NCBI GenBank assembly: GCA_039619475.1
Contig: CM077115.1
Location: 443,146,792-443,210,791 of the forward strand
Length of the DNA stretch: 64,000 bases
Direction: 5' to 3'
Source of the DNA: Icerya purchasi
Lineage: Eukaryota > Arthropoda > Insecta > Hemiptera > Monophlebidae
Shown here: positions 22,615 through 35,203 of the stretch, piece by piece
Layout: every line of letters begins with the position of its first letter
Position numbering within the stretch: position 1 is the first letter of the stretch
Program-made: the position numbers and the translations under genes
The notes under the pieces: model-generated
Seen by the model: the letters and a program-made list of their open reading frames with translations, nothing else
Database searches by the model: none
Told to the model about the DNA's origin: nothing

Positions 22615-23715
22615 CTAGCTGTGCCCGCGGCGTCGCTCGCGTGAATTAAGATTCTAAAAAATTACTTTATTTGTTAAATTACACCCGCGCGGAATTCAGT
22701 TCATGACTGTGTAAAAGTATCAGTAAATGATTATTTGTCAGAAGATTTTTTTATTGACCGTGGCGGCTCGTGAATATTGGGGAGACTAACTTTTCCAGAA
22801 GCACAGCACATACTATTAGGTTCATTGGCCCATTTTTTGGCAGAACACTTGGAGCAGATCTTATTCATGGCTCCGATTTGGACGGAAGACTGTTGAGCAT
22901 AATCAATCTGCGGATCGTATCTGAAAGCCGATCTGTTACTGTGAGCTAAAACTCGATTACGAACTCTAGTCGTTGACGTCTGTTGTCTTTCTCTCTGATC
23001 TCGAAGACGTTGGGAATGCTCAGAGCTCGATTCCCTAGTGCGAGCTTGTATGTTTGTCTAATATTTGAAGGCTCGATATTCGACTCTCGCGCGCGTACTT
23101 GAGAGGCTCTTAAATTTTGTTCAGCAAGCCGCTGCGAACGCTCGATACTCGACTCTCTGGCACGCGATTGCGACGCGTATTCTCTCTGACTTGCAAGACG
23201 ATTTTCAGTTTCTGATGAAGATTCTCCATTACGATGTATTTTTGATGCCCTCGCCTGGGAACTATTTCTAGAAAGTTGAGATCTTAATCTTTTGGGCATT
23301 TTGTACCTTTTACAAAAGATAACGGTAACGCTCGAAAATTTTCATTTCTTACGTTAACACACTATTTCCATTAGTGATGAGCTTGTAAACGATGCTAAGG
23401 CGATCTTTATCCGAATTTACATTTCCATGCTAATTAACATTGATATTTTAATGTTTTATAAAAAAATGTTTTTGCAGCGCACGCGATGTAAAGAATTGTT
23501 TAGGTCATTTTTTTACACCTTGAGTTACATTATTGGAGTTTTAGTAAGGATCCCTAATTTTTTTGAAAATATAATATAGCCTATGTCACCCGGAGATAGT
23601 TTAGCTTCCCAATGGTGAAAGAATTTTTCAAATCGGTCCAGTAGTTTCGGGGCCTATTCAATGTAAACAAACAAACAAACAATCAAATCTTTCCTCTTTA
23701 TAATATTAGTATAGA
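22615..23715 (-). mobile_element. Non-autonomous Helitron with N-terminal ORF
   Basis: On the minus strand the element starts TCTATACTAATATTATAAAG (23715) and ends GCCGCGGGCACAGCTAG (22615), with a short GC hairpin before CTAG. It sits between A and T, as Helitrons do (5'-TC, 3'-CTRR, insertion at AT, no target duplication). It is 1101 bp. Inside it carries the N-terminal part of a Helitron Rep/helicase ORF. Confidence 0.85.
22755..23299 (-). pseudogene. Helitron-like N-terminal coding fragment
   Basis: An open stretch of 117 codons begins MPKRLRSQLSRNSSQARASK and continues with repeated Arg/Ala/Glu/Ser-rich units, as in the N-terminus of insect Helitron proteins. A frameshift near 22980 is needed to continue into LAHSNRSAFRYDPQIDYAQQ, QIGAMNKICSKCSAKKWANE and MCCASGKVSLPNI, the Helitron_like_N domain with its CxxC...CC cysteines. 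The frame stops soon after. The Rep catalytic region and helicase are absent, so the fragment is non-functional for rolling-circle transposition. Confidence 0.75.
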
Positions 23716-23907
23716 TTTCATTGAAAGCGCCTTTTTATTTATTTTTTATCGTTTTTGAAATTATATAAATCATCATAATAGAAAAATTATGAATTAGAAT
23801 AAACTGTTAATCGCTGTGAATATTTCAAAAAATATTAAACCAAAATTCTAATAATCCAATAACACTTATTAATTCATTTAAAATGTCTATGTTAAATATA
23901 AATTCTT

Positions 23908-23957
<50 letters not shown>
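23908..23957 (+). repeat. (AT)n microsatellite
   Basis: About 50 bp of uninterrupted AT dinucleotide. Confidence 0.95.
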
Positions 23958-23961
<4 letters not shown>

Positions 23962-24064
23962 GATGTTGGTGGCAAATTCTGTTACTTCTAGTCATACAGA
24001 GAAATGCTAAATTGGAAAATAATGAAATCTGCCGGTACTTCTCTGGTAACAGGGCGACTTTGAA

Positions 24065-24345
24065 ATGTTTCATTCAAATTATTCGATTGATCGATCATTC
24101 GAAATGTTATTTTATTCGAATAATTCATTCGTATTCACAGCAATCATTCGCAATGTTATTTCTCTCGGAAGAATCTAGTCGATGTTTAACGAATACTTCA
24201 TTCGTTTGTGTTCGGATAGTTTCGGTTTTTATTCGAATAATTCACCCGGATTCACAACAATCATTCGAATGAACATCATTCGATTGTCTTTTTGACGATT
24301 GTTTCGATTGTAAAAACATTTCGAAATCGCACATCACTAGGACAG
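24065..24345. repeat. ATTCG-rich internally repeated sequence
   Basis: Two units about 122 bp apart share TATTCGAATAATTCA and CAATCATTCG (24107-24160 and 24228-24275). The stretch ends in TTCGAAATCGCACATCACTA, a form seen at the ends of insect hAT-type MITEs. I could not delimit a full element. Confidence 0.5.
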
Positions 24346-25187
24346 TGTAATAACCTGGCAAAAAGAGAGAGAGAGAGACAAGTTTTATCTGACCGATAAA
24401 AATTTGAGAAGTCACTATGTGAGCGCGAGGAGAAAAATGTTTAATATGTACAACACTAATCTCTCTGTTAGCGTGGAGAAGTAATTGAATTTCGATTTGA
24501 TCATTTCCTGTTGTGATTGGCAGACGCTATGAGTACATCTCCGAGTTAGTGGGTCACTAAGGGCGCATTGAGAAGCGTACGCACACATGCAGTTGTAAAC
24601 AGCTAATCAGATCGAATGTTTAACTTACCAAGTGCTTCTCTACTTTAGCAGAGCAACCGACGCAATGTTGCACATTTCTTCTAGATCCGGGCATCAGAAT
24701 CCTATGCGACACTGAATATCTCACATTCTGTTTTCATATTACACTGCAGTACTACCGGAAACTGTGACTATACAGCACTGCCATTTTATATCGTAGCAAA
24801 ATAACGCTCACACGCTTGTATCAATTTTTCTATCCTAAATGTTGATTCGTAGCTTTGTAAATTTCATCGACGAACTAACTTGCGTGGACGGGAGTTTATA
24901 AATACGCTCGGAAAAATACATCACTGTCGAAAATTTGTCAGCTGCAGCAAACAAAATCGGTACAAGCGGCAGTGTAGTGAGCCAGCACAATTAGATCAGC
25001 GGCTTAGAAAATTATTTAATGTGAGCAGAGATGTATTCGCTTTTAAATAGATTTATTGATGTGGTAGTAATTTTCCCCGTTAAATAATACATTTCAGCTT
25101 TTTTTTTTATATAATAAAACGAAGACGCAGCCTATTAATATATTCTTTATAGTTTTGAAGTTATGTTACTTAGTAATCTCATTCTTT

Positions 25188-26099
25188 TTAACCGACTTCA
25201 AGAAAGGCAGGAGGTATTCAATTCGACTGTATTTTTTTTTTCCTAATCTGTGTTACCACAGAACTTTCTTCTAGGTGAACCGATTTTGATGATTCCTCTT
25301 TTGTTTAAATGGCGGTGCTTCTCTCATGTAGTCCCATTTAAATTTGATCAAGATCTGATCCGTAGTTTTTGAGTTATCCTTAATAATGCGGGAGTTGAAG
25401 CTTTTTGGATGCTTTTCATTCATGATTATTAGTTTCAACGTCAAGTTAGATTTATTGGCTTAAAATATTATAAATTTGCCAAATTACTATGAAAATATAG
25501 CTTTTGATGTTTTCACATCGTGGAAATGCAGCTCAAAATAAAGAAATCGATTTTTTTTTTGAAGTATTAAGTATGAAAAATAATGTGAAAAAAAATTGAT
25601 TTTTAACAAGAAAAAAATTCAAGCATAACGCTAAAAATTGTAAAATAAAATACTTTTTTCCTAAAAATAAATCCCGATACTTGAAGGTTTATTATAAAAA
25701 TTTAAAAATGCACTAAAAAGTGAAAAATTATTACTCCCGATAAGAAAATATATATCAGAGTGATATAACCTCTTAAGGGTGATATCGTAATTCTTATACA
25801 ACATTAATACCTTAATTAGAGTAGGATTCATGTTACATATTATAATAATAATTAAAAACTGCGTTAAATGTTCATTAAATTGTTCCTAGATATTGTAACA
25901 TGAATTTGATGCTGATTATAATTAAGGTACTAATGTTGTATAAGAATTATCGTAATATCACATTTAAGGGTATGTTACTCTGATCTATATTTTTTATCGA
26001 GAGTAATTATTTTTTACTTTTTAGTGCATTTTTAAATTTTTATAATAAACCTTCAAGTATCTGTATTTATTTTCTGTAAAATAGCATTTTATTTATTTT
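25188..26099. mobile_element. Foldback element family E, copy 2
   Basis: Same structure as copy 1: AACCGACTTCAAGAAAGGCA start, shared 5' block to about 25540, then a palindrome at about 25645-26099 whose arms begin and end at GATACTTGAAGG/CCTTCAAGTATC. The arms differ from copy 1 by scattered substitutions. Confidence 0.8.
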
Positions 26100-26138
26100 A
26101 TTTTTTTTGTAAATTAATTTTGTATTAATCTTTTTTAC

Positions 26139-26169
<31 letters not shown>

Positions 26170-26379
26170 GTTATTTATAGAAGATATTCATTAATTTTCT
26201 TTATCGAAATTTAAATATCAATTTTCTCTGTAAAACACTGAATTTTTTAAATTGTAATAAAAATACGACTTCTTAATTTGTTTTTGTTGTTGCAGTAGTG
26301 TGTGCAACTGTATATCTAAGGAAAGAAAACATCAGGATTTGCCATTGATATAAATATATGCATGTATGTACAGTATCAG

Positions 26380-26620
26380 TGGTGAATCTTGATTTTTTCA
26401 CAGTACGTTCCTTCTACTTTCTCTTCGCATCGTATACAATGAACAAGTTAAATATCTATTTCCAAGTTTATGAGCCATTGAACGGCTTCGTAAATTAGAT
26501 TGTGGATGTCTTCAGTTCTCCAGAGTAAATGGGTGGCAATCATCTATAATGTGCTCCAGTGTGTACCGGGCTTCGCTACATGGGCAGGTTGTCAAATCTA
26601 TCATAAGATGAAAAATGTTG
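26380..26620 (-). pseudogene. LINE C-terminal fragment
   Basis: The minus strand reads IDLTTCPCSEARYTLEHIID followed in another frame by EDIHNLIYEAVQWLINLEID. This is the zinc-knuckle-like CPC...HIxDxC element and following helix found at the end of many insect LINE polymerases. It is frameshifted and short. Confidence 0.5.
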
Positions 26621-27227
26621 AAATGGAATTAACGTACAATCGCACGCACTACTACACAAAAACAAAATCAAATTAGGAAACCAGTTCTTTTATAAATTTC
26701 GAAAAATAAAAAGTTTTAATTTTATGTGAAATAAAAGTAATATTTCAATTTTGGTAAAAAAGAAAAAGAAAACAACAACAATATAGTAAACGATAAAAAG
26801 GAATAATGCAAAATGAATTAAAAAAAAAAAATTAACAAAAAAGTTTATTAAGTAAAATATTAAAAAAAAAAAAAAAAAATTTATAATGTATCATTTAAAG
26901 GAAAATTATAACAAATTACAACCACATTAAGAAATATATTTAAAAGTGAAATCAATACACATTAACAAACTTTTCTAAATTGCCTATCTAATTGCGTCTC
27001 TGTACTGCTTTCTGTTTGTCACAGTTAGCAGATTTTCGCCAAGCATATTTATAAATTAGGTACGTAAACGTAATTTTACTACGACAATATAATCGTAGTA
27101 TAGTTACAGTTTCATAGTAAAAAATGTACGCAGTGCGCTGATTGCTCGGTTGAAGTGGAGAAAAACTTGGTCCGTTAAACGCTTTGATTTTTATGCCTAT
27201 GTGCCTATGTCGTTGTTGTTGTATGCA

Positions 27228-27265
27228 GGCCCGCGCCCAGAATTTTTAAATGGGGGGGGGGTAAA
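27228..27265 (+). mobile_element. Possible hAT terminal sequence (one end only)
   Basis: CAGGCCCGCGCCCAGAATTT followed by a G-run resembles one end of hAT elements in insects. No partner end was found, so this may be a fragment. Confidence 0.25.
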
Positions 27266-27884
27266 TTTTTTTTTGCATATTTATTTTATAAATAATAATA
27301 CATTTTTCACTAATATTCATACTATTAATAATTTCCATAATTTTGATTTATATATTAATAATATTCATAAATGAATTACACCGTATAAACACACATTAAT
27401 AAAAATTACGTATGTCATTGATTGTACTCGTAATAGAAAAAAATTTTCCTTAAGATATTAATGAAGTGCCTAAAAATATGGAGTATATTTTTTCTTTTTT
27501 CTTCTTTCTTTTTTAATGTATAAGAACACTCTAAAAAATCATTAATATTTATTTTAAGTTTTTGATTTTTTTTCAGTTTTTGTGTATTTATAATAACTAT
27601 TTCAGTTCTCACGGAGAGAGGTTAAGCCTTGATTGTATGCACATATGTATGCTACTCAATGCGCTCTTAGTGACTCACTAACGTGTTAGGGAAAAACTCG
27701 TATACAACGGGGGAGAGCAAGCAGATTTTATCAGATCGGAATTCAACCATGTACTTAACACAAACGCACGCTGAGGTCTTCCACATTAAGCATTTTTTTC
27801 CTGTCGACTTCTTAGATTTTCGCTGGCAAGTTTTAATCTCGGCGGCCAGAGAAATAATGGCAGATTCCTTTTCTTTTTTTTTTC

Positions 27885-28920
27885 TTTTTTTTTCGGCTCG
27901 TCAATCAAGGACCTTTACCCAGAAACAAAAGGGAAGGAAAGAAGTCGGTTATATTTTGATCCGATCGGAAATCTTTTATATAAAAAGGAACAAACAGCGG
28001 GAATAATTAATTTGGGAAGGAAAGGACAGGATATAGGAAGCACAATAAGGGGTAGGAAGTCCAAGCTTAAGCAAATAAGAATATAAGACAGAACGCTCCA
28101 CGGAAAGAGATGAACACTGGAAGAACACATGATCGGCGTCGCAAATAACTGTATCATCCGGATGATGGAGAGGACAGTGGAGAAGAAAACAAGGAAAAAC
28201 GAAATTTAGATAATGACAGCAGAGAATGGCCAAAGCGCATGCGAATAATGGAAACAACATCAGTACGCCGAATGGAGGGATGCAAAAGAAACCATGAATA
28301 TGCAGGAAGAGTAGGCTGGACTGACAGATGAAATGAATAATTATTAGAAAAAGAGGAAACATAGGTGTCCGACCAAAATCGGATATGAAAGCTTTTACAA
28401 ATTGATAGAAGGTTATCGGATGAAATTAAAAAAAAAAAAAAGACGAGAGGAAGCAGCAGCAGCCCGAATACCAAAGAATATCAGCCGCTTCATTACCAAA
28501 TACGCCCGAGTGGCTAGGTACCCACAGCAAATCAATATTGACTGAATGGAGATAGGAAAGATTGTGAATGAGTGAACGTATATAGGGAGGATAACAAAGT
28601 GTCACACGAATGATCAGGAAGGGGAGAGGATATGACCTGAAGGGCGCTCAAAGAGTCAGAGATAATTAAAAATTTAGAGGAAAATTGATTCGAGGAAATG
28701 AAAATAATAGAGCGAAGATAGTCAATAATTCGTTTATGAATATGGAACAGAAATATGGAAGGCGAAAAGATTCTGAGAGGTTAAAATAAGGAAGGATGAA
28801 GGAAGCACCAACACCACCAGGCCTCCTCGAACCATCCGTGTAAATGGTAACATGAGAGGGAAATAGGCCTTAATTTCCTTCGATACTTTACCGGATGACC
28901 AGATGTACCTGATCATAGCG
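27885..28920 (-). pseudogene. RNase H-encoding LINE, longest 3' end copy
   Basis: Minus strand. The RNase H domain can be followed nearly whole. VTIYTDGSRRPGGVGASF (about 28850) supplies the first catalytic Asp. The last motif, IDLLWVPSHSGVFGNEAADI, is near 28500. Then come DVVSIIRMRFGHSLLSLSKF and ICDADHVFFQCSSLSVERSV with LYSYLLKLGLPTPYCASYIL. The 3' tail (CTGGGTAAAGGTCCTTGATT-type) ends near 27885. Stops and frameshifts separate these blocks, so it is dead, but it gives the best family reference in the window. Confidence 0.8.
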
Positions 28921-29168
28921 CCACTAGTATGTATGTATATAAAACTGAATCTTCAGGAACTCTCTATGAAGACACCCCTTGAACTTTTAAATGATAGTAT
29001 TTTATAATTTTAATAGAAAGTCTGGTTTTAAATGGCCATATGCCACTTTTCCTAAAACGAAATAAATACAAAAACACGTTACCGATTAAAAGTTACGTGA
29101 TTTTCATATTGCTCCGAAGGTAAAAACAAATAATTAATATACCTGTTATTTTGTTTGCTTTTTTTCAG

Positions 29169-29333
29169 GAATACTAGAAAGTGTTAAAAAAATGAAATCA
29201 AAATGTTCTTTTCAAAGAACGCTATGCAGCGTATTTCCTATACTACAATGGTTACCACGCTACAAGTGGCATACTGATATTTTCCAGGACATAACGGCAG
29301 GGTTCACTGTGGCTGTTCTACACATTCCTCAAG
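29169..29333 (+). CDS. SLC26-type anion transporter, second visible exon (start of the transport domain)
   Basis: Exon of 165 bp in an SLC26/SulP family membrane transporter, a family that moves sulfate and other anions across cell membranes. The acceptor is TTTTTTCAG|GA and the donor is CAAG|GTAAAA; both sides are phase 1. The 55 codons include FPILQWLPRYKWHTDIFQDI followed by TAGFTVAVLHIPQG. These correspond to the conserved PxLxWLPxYxW motif just before membrane helix 1 and the GFTVAxxHIPQG signature of helix 1 in the family. The reading frame is open and splices in frame to 46760 across a 17.4-kb intron full of transposons. The exon shows no sign of decay, unlike everything around it. The exact subfamily (sulfate, chloride/bicarbonate, prestin-like) cannot be told from this part. 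Confidence 0.88.
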
Positions 29334-29339
29334 GTAAAA

Positions 29340-30961
29340 ATGTATTATGTAACTTTGTGTTTGTTATTATTATTATTTTTTTTTTTTTGTTTAATTAAAT
29401 ATATCAGGTACCAAAACTACTAAAGTGCATTTTAGTGTGGCAGATTAAGCGAATGCAATGAGTCAGGAAAATACGTCAGTTTATGAAACAAACCGTTTAA
29501 AACTGTTTGGGAGGTATACACTACTTCCGAACAGGAAAGAAAAAATATTTGGAAAAAGGGGTGACTTGACTGCTGCGTTGTTAAATTTTTCAAAATTTTA
29601 AAAAATAGATTTATTTGAAAATAAGCAGTGTTAACTGATAGTAGAGGAAGAGAACTGATACGCCCCTCCTAGAGATTCGGAAATTTTATTAAAGAAAAAA
29701 AAAAAAATGGCGATTAAACTGATGATTGTAGGCCTTATTTCCGAACAATCTATTTTCGATAGAAAATAATGGAAAGATTACAAAACGGGATTTCAAACCG
29801 TAACACGATTTCGGAATACCAATATGACTTTTGACGAGAAAATTAAACAACTTTGCGCTGAATGATATATCGTTCGACAAATTTTTCTTAGATATTACAG
29901 TAATTTATTTCTTATTTTTTTAAATTTCTAACTCGATTAATCGCAATCAATTGATTCGAGAATTAAAATAGATTTACTGTGCAATAGTTTGTGCTGTAAA
30001 CTTACTCGACCCGCATTCATATGCAAGGTGAATAACTGAAACGAAATAAATAAAATTATTCATTCTCGAAATAACGACACTTCGTATATGTGTATATATT
30101 TTGAAATTAATAGCTCCGCAACTTTTCCGTAGTTGGGTAATTCATAAACTCGTATTCAAAAGATTGATAATAACTTCAGCAATCCTTGAAAACGCCGGAC
30201 TATCGAACGAACAAATAATAATTCAATCACGCAAACTTACATATTCCAAAATAAGATAGACAACAATCTAAAAAAAAAAACCTAAAATCCGCCGACAACC
30301 AAAAGAATATCCCGGCAAGCTGCTTTTTCGATTTTTTCCACAAGCAACACTACTCTGTTAACACCAAACCACATTCACATCGAATGACCAGTTATGTCTC
30401 TTTTCAAATTTATTTAGATTATAAAAAGACCACGACATACTATAAATTTTAATATTATCAAACAAGACAAAACAAATATAATTTTATCTAGCACAAGCGA
30501 GACTAACATTTAAATATAAAACGAATATTATTAAAAGGAAACAAATTAAATAAAAACAAATGGTGCCAGTCAAAAGTGTAAGCCAAAAGCAGAATGTGAA
30601 ATATGGAGTTTACAACTGTTTGTAAATAAATTATTAAATAGAATGTAGAGTAATGATATAATTCGAGGCAGGTGAACGGAATTTTCGGTACCTCGCGTTT
30701 CTAGTTTACCTCTGAAAAATATGAAACAATGTATTAAATATACGTACAGTTTTTACATTGATAACACGTTGCAACAGAAATTCCACGTAAGCAAATTAAC
30801 AGCGCGATAGAGTTAATTTAAGAAAGTCAAGGTTACCCCTAAGGTAATTAGGCGACACTCGAAGAAAACGAGTTCACTTCGAATTAAACCGGGTAGTCAC
30901 TGGCATATTTAAGTTTGTGTTTGGTAAAATTTGTTCAAAAATTTTGTTTTTTCTTCAAATA
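29340..30961. other. Intron sequence without recognised elements
   Basis: A+T-rich; no ORF with protein-like similarity and no matched repeat seen. The next recognised feature is mariner element 1. Confidence 0.6.
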
Positions 30962-32246
30962 TTAGGAATAGAAATAAGTTTCGACTAGTATTAAACCGCA
31001 TCGCGCCATCTTGTGGCTATATTTATGTTAAAGCGTCTCCCATCATTTCTCTCTAAAAATCGGTATTATGTGTCGTTCCGCTAAAGTGTAAACAACATTT
31101 TTTTTTTTTTTTTCTTGTGTTCTAACCATGTCAACCTTTGTGCTGGAAAAAACACAATTTGCGGGAAGCGCTGCTTTTTTGTTTTAATTTAAAGAAAAGT
31201 GCAGCTGATGAACATCGATTGTTGTGTGGAGTATATGGGGGGAGCATGCTCCATCAATAAAAACATGTGAGTACTGGTTCCGGGGTTTTAAAAGTGTGGC
31301 GATTTTGACACCAGCGATAAAGAACGCGAAGGGAGACCAGTAAAGTTTGAAGACGCTGAATTAGAATTGGACCAAGATTCATGCAAAACTCAAGAGGAGC
31401 TCGCTGAAACTTTGGCGGCGGTAACTCAACAAGCGATTTTAAACCGCCTCGAGGCCATGCGTCGTATGGTGTAAAAACAAGGAAATTGGGTTCCGTATGA
31501 ACTCAAGCCAAGAGACGTCGAACGCCGTTTTTTCATGTGCGAACAACTGCTGCTCCAAAGGCAAAATCGGAAGGGTTTTTTTTTGCATCGAACCGTGACG
31601 GAGGACGAAAAGTGAACTCACTACGACAACCCAAAGCGCAGAAAATCGTGGAATAAGCCCGGTCGTGCAACAACTTCAACGGATTAATTCGTGACAAGAA
31701 GCTAATGCTGTGCACTGGTGGGATAGGCTCGGAGTGGTCTTCAATGAGCTACTCTGGCCTAACGAAACCATCATTGGAAAACGTAACCGATAACAACTGA
31801 TGCAATTAAACCGATCATTGAAGCTCAAACGCCCACAATATACCGAAAGATGTGACAGAGTGATCTTTCAGCACGACAATGCTCGACTACATGTTTTGTA
31901 AAAGTCGTCAAGGAAACTTTGAAGGCTTTTCAATAGGATGTCCTACCCCACCTGTCGTATTCATCGGACAATGTTCTCCTTGCGACTACCACCACTTGTT
32001 CCGGTCGATGACTCATGACCAGGCCAAGCAGCACCTCACTTCTTTCGAAGAGGCCGAAAATCGGATCGATTTTTGGATTGCCTCAAAAGACGAGGAATGT
32101 TTTCAACGTGGAATCCGTATGCTGCCTGAAAGATGGGAAAAAGTCAACGATAGACAATACTGCGAATAAAATACATTGCACCAATTTCTCTGAATAAAGC
32201 TTTGAAGTTATAGAGAAAACCCTTAAAACCTTTTTTTTACTCCTAA
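30962..32246 (+). mobile_element. Mariner element 1 (full length, decayed)
   Basis: 1285 bp, the usual mariner length, flanked by TA. The ends TTAGGAATAGAAATAAGTTT and, inverted, TTAGGAGTAAAAAAAAGGTT are related TIRs. The transposase frame is shattered by stops and frameshifts. Readable blocks are QEELAETLAAVTQQAI, GNWVPYELKPRDVERRFFMC, IFQHDNARLHV (second catalytic Asp kept) and DEECFQRGIRMLPERWEKV near the C-terminus. The position of the third Asp (usually SPDLAPSD) reads IGQCSPCD, so the first Asp of that motif is lost. Confidence 0.85.
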
Positions 32247-32634
32247 TAACATTTTCTAGAATCTTAAAATCTCACTAAACTATATAATTGCAATTTATTT
32301 GAGAACTAAGAACAAAAATTTTCTAAAAATTAAGACATTATACCTATTAATGAGGCGATTAGCTTACGTGATAATCGTAAGAAATTGGTTTACAATGCCT
32401 CCCCATAGAAGTATGGGATTCCTTCAAATATTGAAAATAATTTTAAAACCATTACGACAAAATCAGTCCCCCCTTTAAATGAAGTTTTGGATTAAATACA
32501 TTTATAAACTTAACCAGATTATCGTTAATTTCGAAATCTAGAAAGCATACAACAAACCGAAGTTAAAATATTATCCAAGTAAGGTAAATATTTATATTTT
32601 TTCGGGGGGTAGGGGATAAATAAATAAATAACAA

Positions 32635-32665
<31 letters not shown>

Positions 32666-33934
32666 TAACTCGCAAAATAAAAACAATTTTAATAAAAGAT
32701 ATTTGAACTTTGAGGCTTTACGTAACATTGTTACCGACAGTACAAACAAAAACAAGTTTTTCAAATCTTTTCAGATGATATTGTATAATTTCAATTTACA
32801 CTAAATATTTGTGTCGTTCTTTTATAATGCTAATAGAGTTATTCAGTTTTATGTATTATTTGTTAAAATAATTAGTCAGCATACATTTCTTAACTTTTTA
32901 AATATTATTTTTATTTTACTAACCTTTAAACGTAAAAACGTGCAGAACATTTTGGAAGCTATTCCCTCAGACAAAACGTCAGAAATACACTGCTGCAAGA
33001 AGTTATTATCAAAATTACACAGAAAACATAAAATTCCATATTACGAACTATTTACATAATCAAACGAATGCTAACTTTTATGATCGATAAAATAATCATT
33101 ACGGATATTTGAACAGAGGCTATAATAAATTCAGTTCGAACAAGCACACTCTTACGTTATCTTTAGGAGAGTTTGTTTTAAATTTAGAAACTATATTTCT
33201 ACAGATAAAGTACGTTTTTAATTGTAACGTACGTCAGTCGCATATTAATTACATATATAACGCGTAGAGGTGTAAAATAAAACTAATAAATCATTTGTAT
33301 ATAAAAAAAATTGTGAATATCAGAGAATTGCTCGAATGTCTCTATAAAACAGATATTGTCGTCAGAAAAAATTTCGTTAAATTACAAGTACAATAAATAA
33401 TGGGTAGGAAATAGAATATTCTAATAGAGAAAAGACACGGCCAATTGCCAATTAAATTTTACAAAAAAAATCAAAACTGTACACGATTCAATACAAAATA
33501 GTAATAAAAACGGATAAAAATTACAAAATTTGTGATTTTGTTAAAGTTATGTTACAAGAACATTGTTCGAAAATTTTAATAATTTTTCGATTACTAAATC
33601 CCACCTCAATCGCAATATTCCGAACCGAGACAAAAGGAAAAAAGTTAAATAGATTTACAAAAAAATGATTTTGCCATCTCACCTATGAAATTTTGGACTA
33701 AAAAGAATAAGTAAATTTAGAGGTACGATTAGGTATTTTCTGCACACGGCAATTCGGTGATTAAGAAAAATTTTACGTAATGGGGAAAACATCAGCTTAC
33801 CAAGATACGACTGTTTAACAAGATATAAGGAATATCGAAAGACGACGGTTACAGCAGCACGAACATCACAATTCTACCATTTGAAATTGAGTAAATAGTC
33901 AGTTTCGTGAGAAATTACAAAATTATTTGGAGTA
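32247..33934. other. Intron sequence without recognised elements
   Basis: A+T-rich with a long poly(A) run at 32637-32661. A short open stretch at 32811-33059 has no recognised similarity. Confidence 0.55.
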
Positions 33935-35203
33935 CAAATTAGTTCGGTCCGCTTTAAAAAATGGCGCTGCCTATGTTTTGTAGTAACGGCTGATTATTTC
34001 GATGATTTTAGAAAAGTTAGACGTCCGTCGATAATGTAGAGTTTATATCGCGTTTAGTTTCGTACGGAAACCTTATGTTTTACTACTGTGTTGAATATGT
34101 CACATTTTGTGTTAGCTAAGCAGCATTTGCGGGAGGTTTTAGTTTTCTTAAATTAATTGGAAGAAAAGTGCAGCTGAAGCGCATCGGATGCTTTTGGAAG
34201 TTTATGTCGACAATGCTCCAACTGATGAATCATGTAGGGAATGGTTTCGACGTTTCAAGAATGGAGATTTCAGCGCTGAAAATAAGCCTCCCTCTGGACA
34301 GCTAAAAAATTCTGAAAACAAAGAATTGCAGGCATTACTACTCGATGAAGATCTGAATGTCAAACGCAAGAGAAGCTTGCAGAATCATTGAGAGTTACCT
34401 GACAAGCAGTTTCGGTATGATTACAATCCATGGGAATGATTCAAAAGCAAGGAAATTGGGTGCCTCGTGAACCGAGAGACGTTGAAAGGCGTTTTTTCAC
34501 GTGTAAACAGTTAATTAAAAGGCAACAAAGAAAGGGTTTTTTTTACATAGGATTGTGACTGGGGATGAGAAATGGATATTCTACGACAGCCCCAAGAAGA
34601 AAAAGTACTACGCTATGCCCGGTCAATCGTTGCAATCGACCTTTACATCAACATCGAAGACGAACACATTCATGGTTTTCGAAGGTCATGTTGTGTATCT
34701 GGTGGGATTAAGATGGTATGGTACACTACGAGCTGCTACAACCTGGCGATCGGTATAGGCTACACAGTTGACTCGTTTGAGCCGTGCATTACAAGAAAAC
34801 CGGCCGGAATACGAGCAAAGACATTAGAAAGCTATTCTTTTGCGTTGCCATACGCTCGGCCCCTCATGTTGCAAAAGTCGTAAGAGAATATGTAGAAACG
34901 CTCAAGTGGGTGATTTTACCGCACTCGCTGGACATTGCTCCTTCTGATTACTCGTTGTTCCGACAGGTGCAGCACGATTTAGCAGGTAAACGGTTCACTT
35001 TTTTCGCGAAAGTCGAAAATTGGCTCCTAACTTGGATCGCCTCAAAAGATGAGACATTTTTTCGAGGTGGAATTCGAAAATTACCCGAGAAGCGGGGGAA
35101 AAATAGTAGCCATTGATGGGCAATAGTTCGATTAATTTATTCATTTCATTTTGTTCTAAAATGAATGCATTTTTCACCAAAAAACAGACCGAACTAAATT
35201 AGT
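33935..35203 (+). mobile_element. Mariner element 2 (full length, decayed)
   Basis: About 1.27 kb, flanked by TA. The ends CAAATTAGTTCGGTCCG and, inverted, ACTAATTTAGTTCGGTCTG match apart from a 2-nt indel. The transposase is in fragments: VLAKQHLREVLVFL (34110), MLLEVYVDNAPTDESCREWF with RRFKNGDF (34188), VTGDEKWIFYDSPKKKKYY (34552; first catalytic Asp kept), then a decayed second motif (VAIRSAPHVAKVV, Asp lost) and ILPHSLDIAPSDYSLF (third Asp kept). It is related to but distinct from element 1. Confidence 0.85.

Larger units (their letters stand above)
4365..29168 (+). other. Intron 1 of the SLC26-type gene (24.8 kb)
   Basis: Bounded by GT at 4365 and AG at 29168. It is filled with mobile-element remains listed separately. 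The first 120 bp after the donor is an ATT/ATC-rich microsatellite. No other host exon was recognised. This depends on the first exon being correctly identified. Confidence 0.5.

Noticed and set aside
22755..22775. hAT terminal repeat (GTGGCGGCTCGTGA resembles the hAT ends at 9708/11205)
   Set aside because: It falls inside the Helitron coding remnant (reverse strand encodes HEPPR), and no partner end or 8-bp duplication is present.
23883..24272. 129-codon ORF
   Set aside because: Begins in an (AT)n microsatellite (Tyr-Ile repeat) and continues into an ATTCG-rich repeat; no protein similarity.
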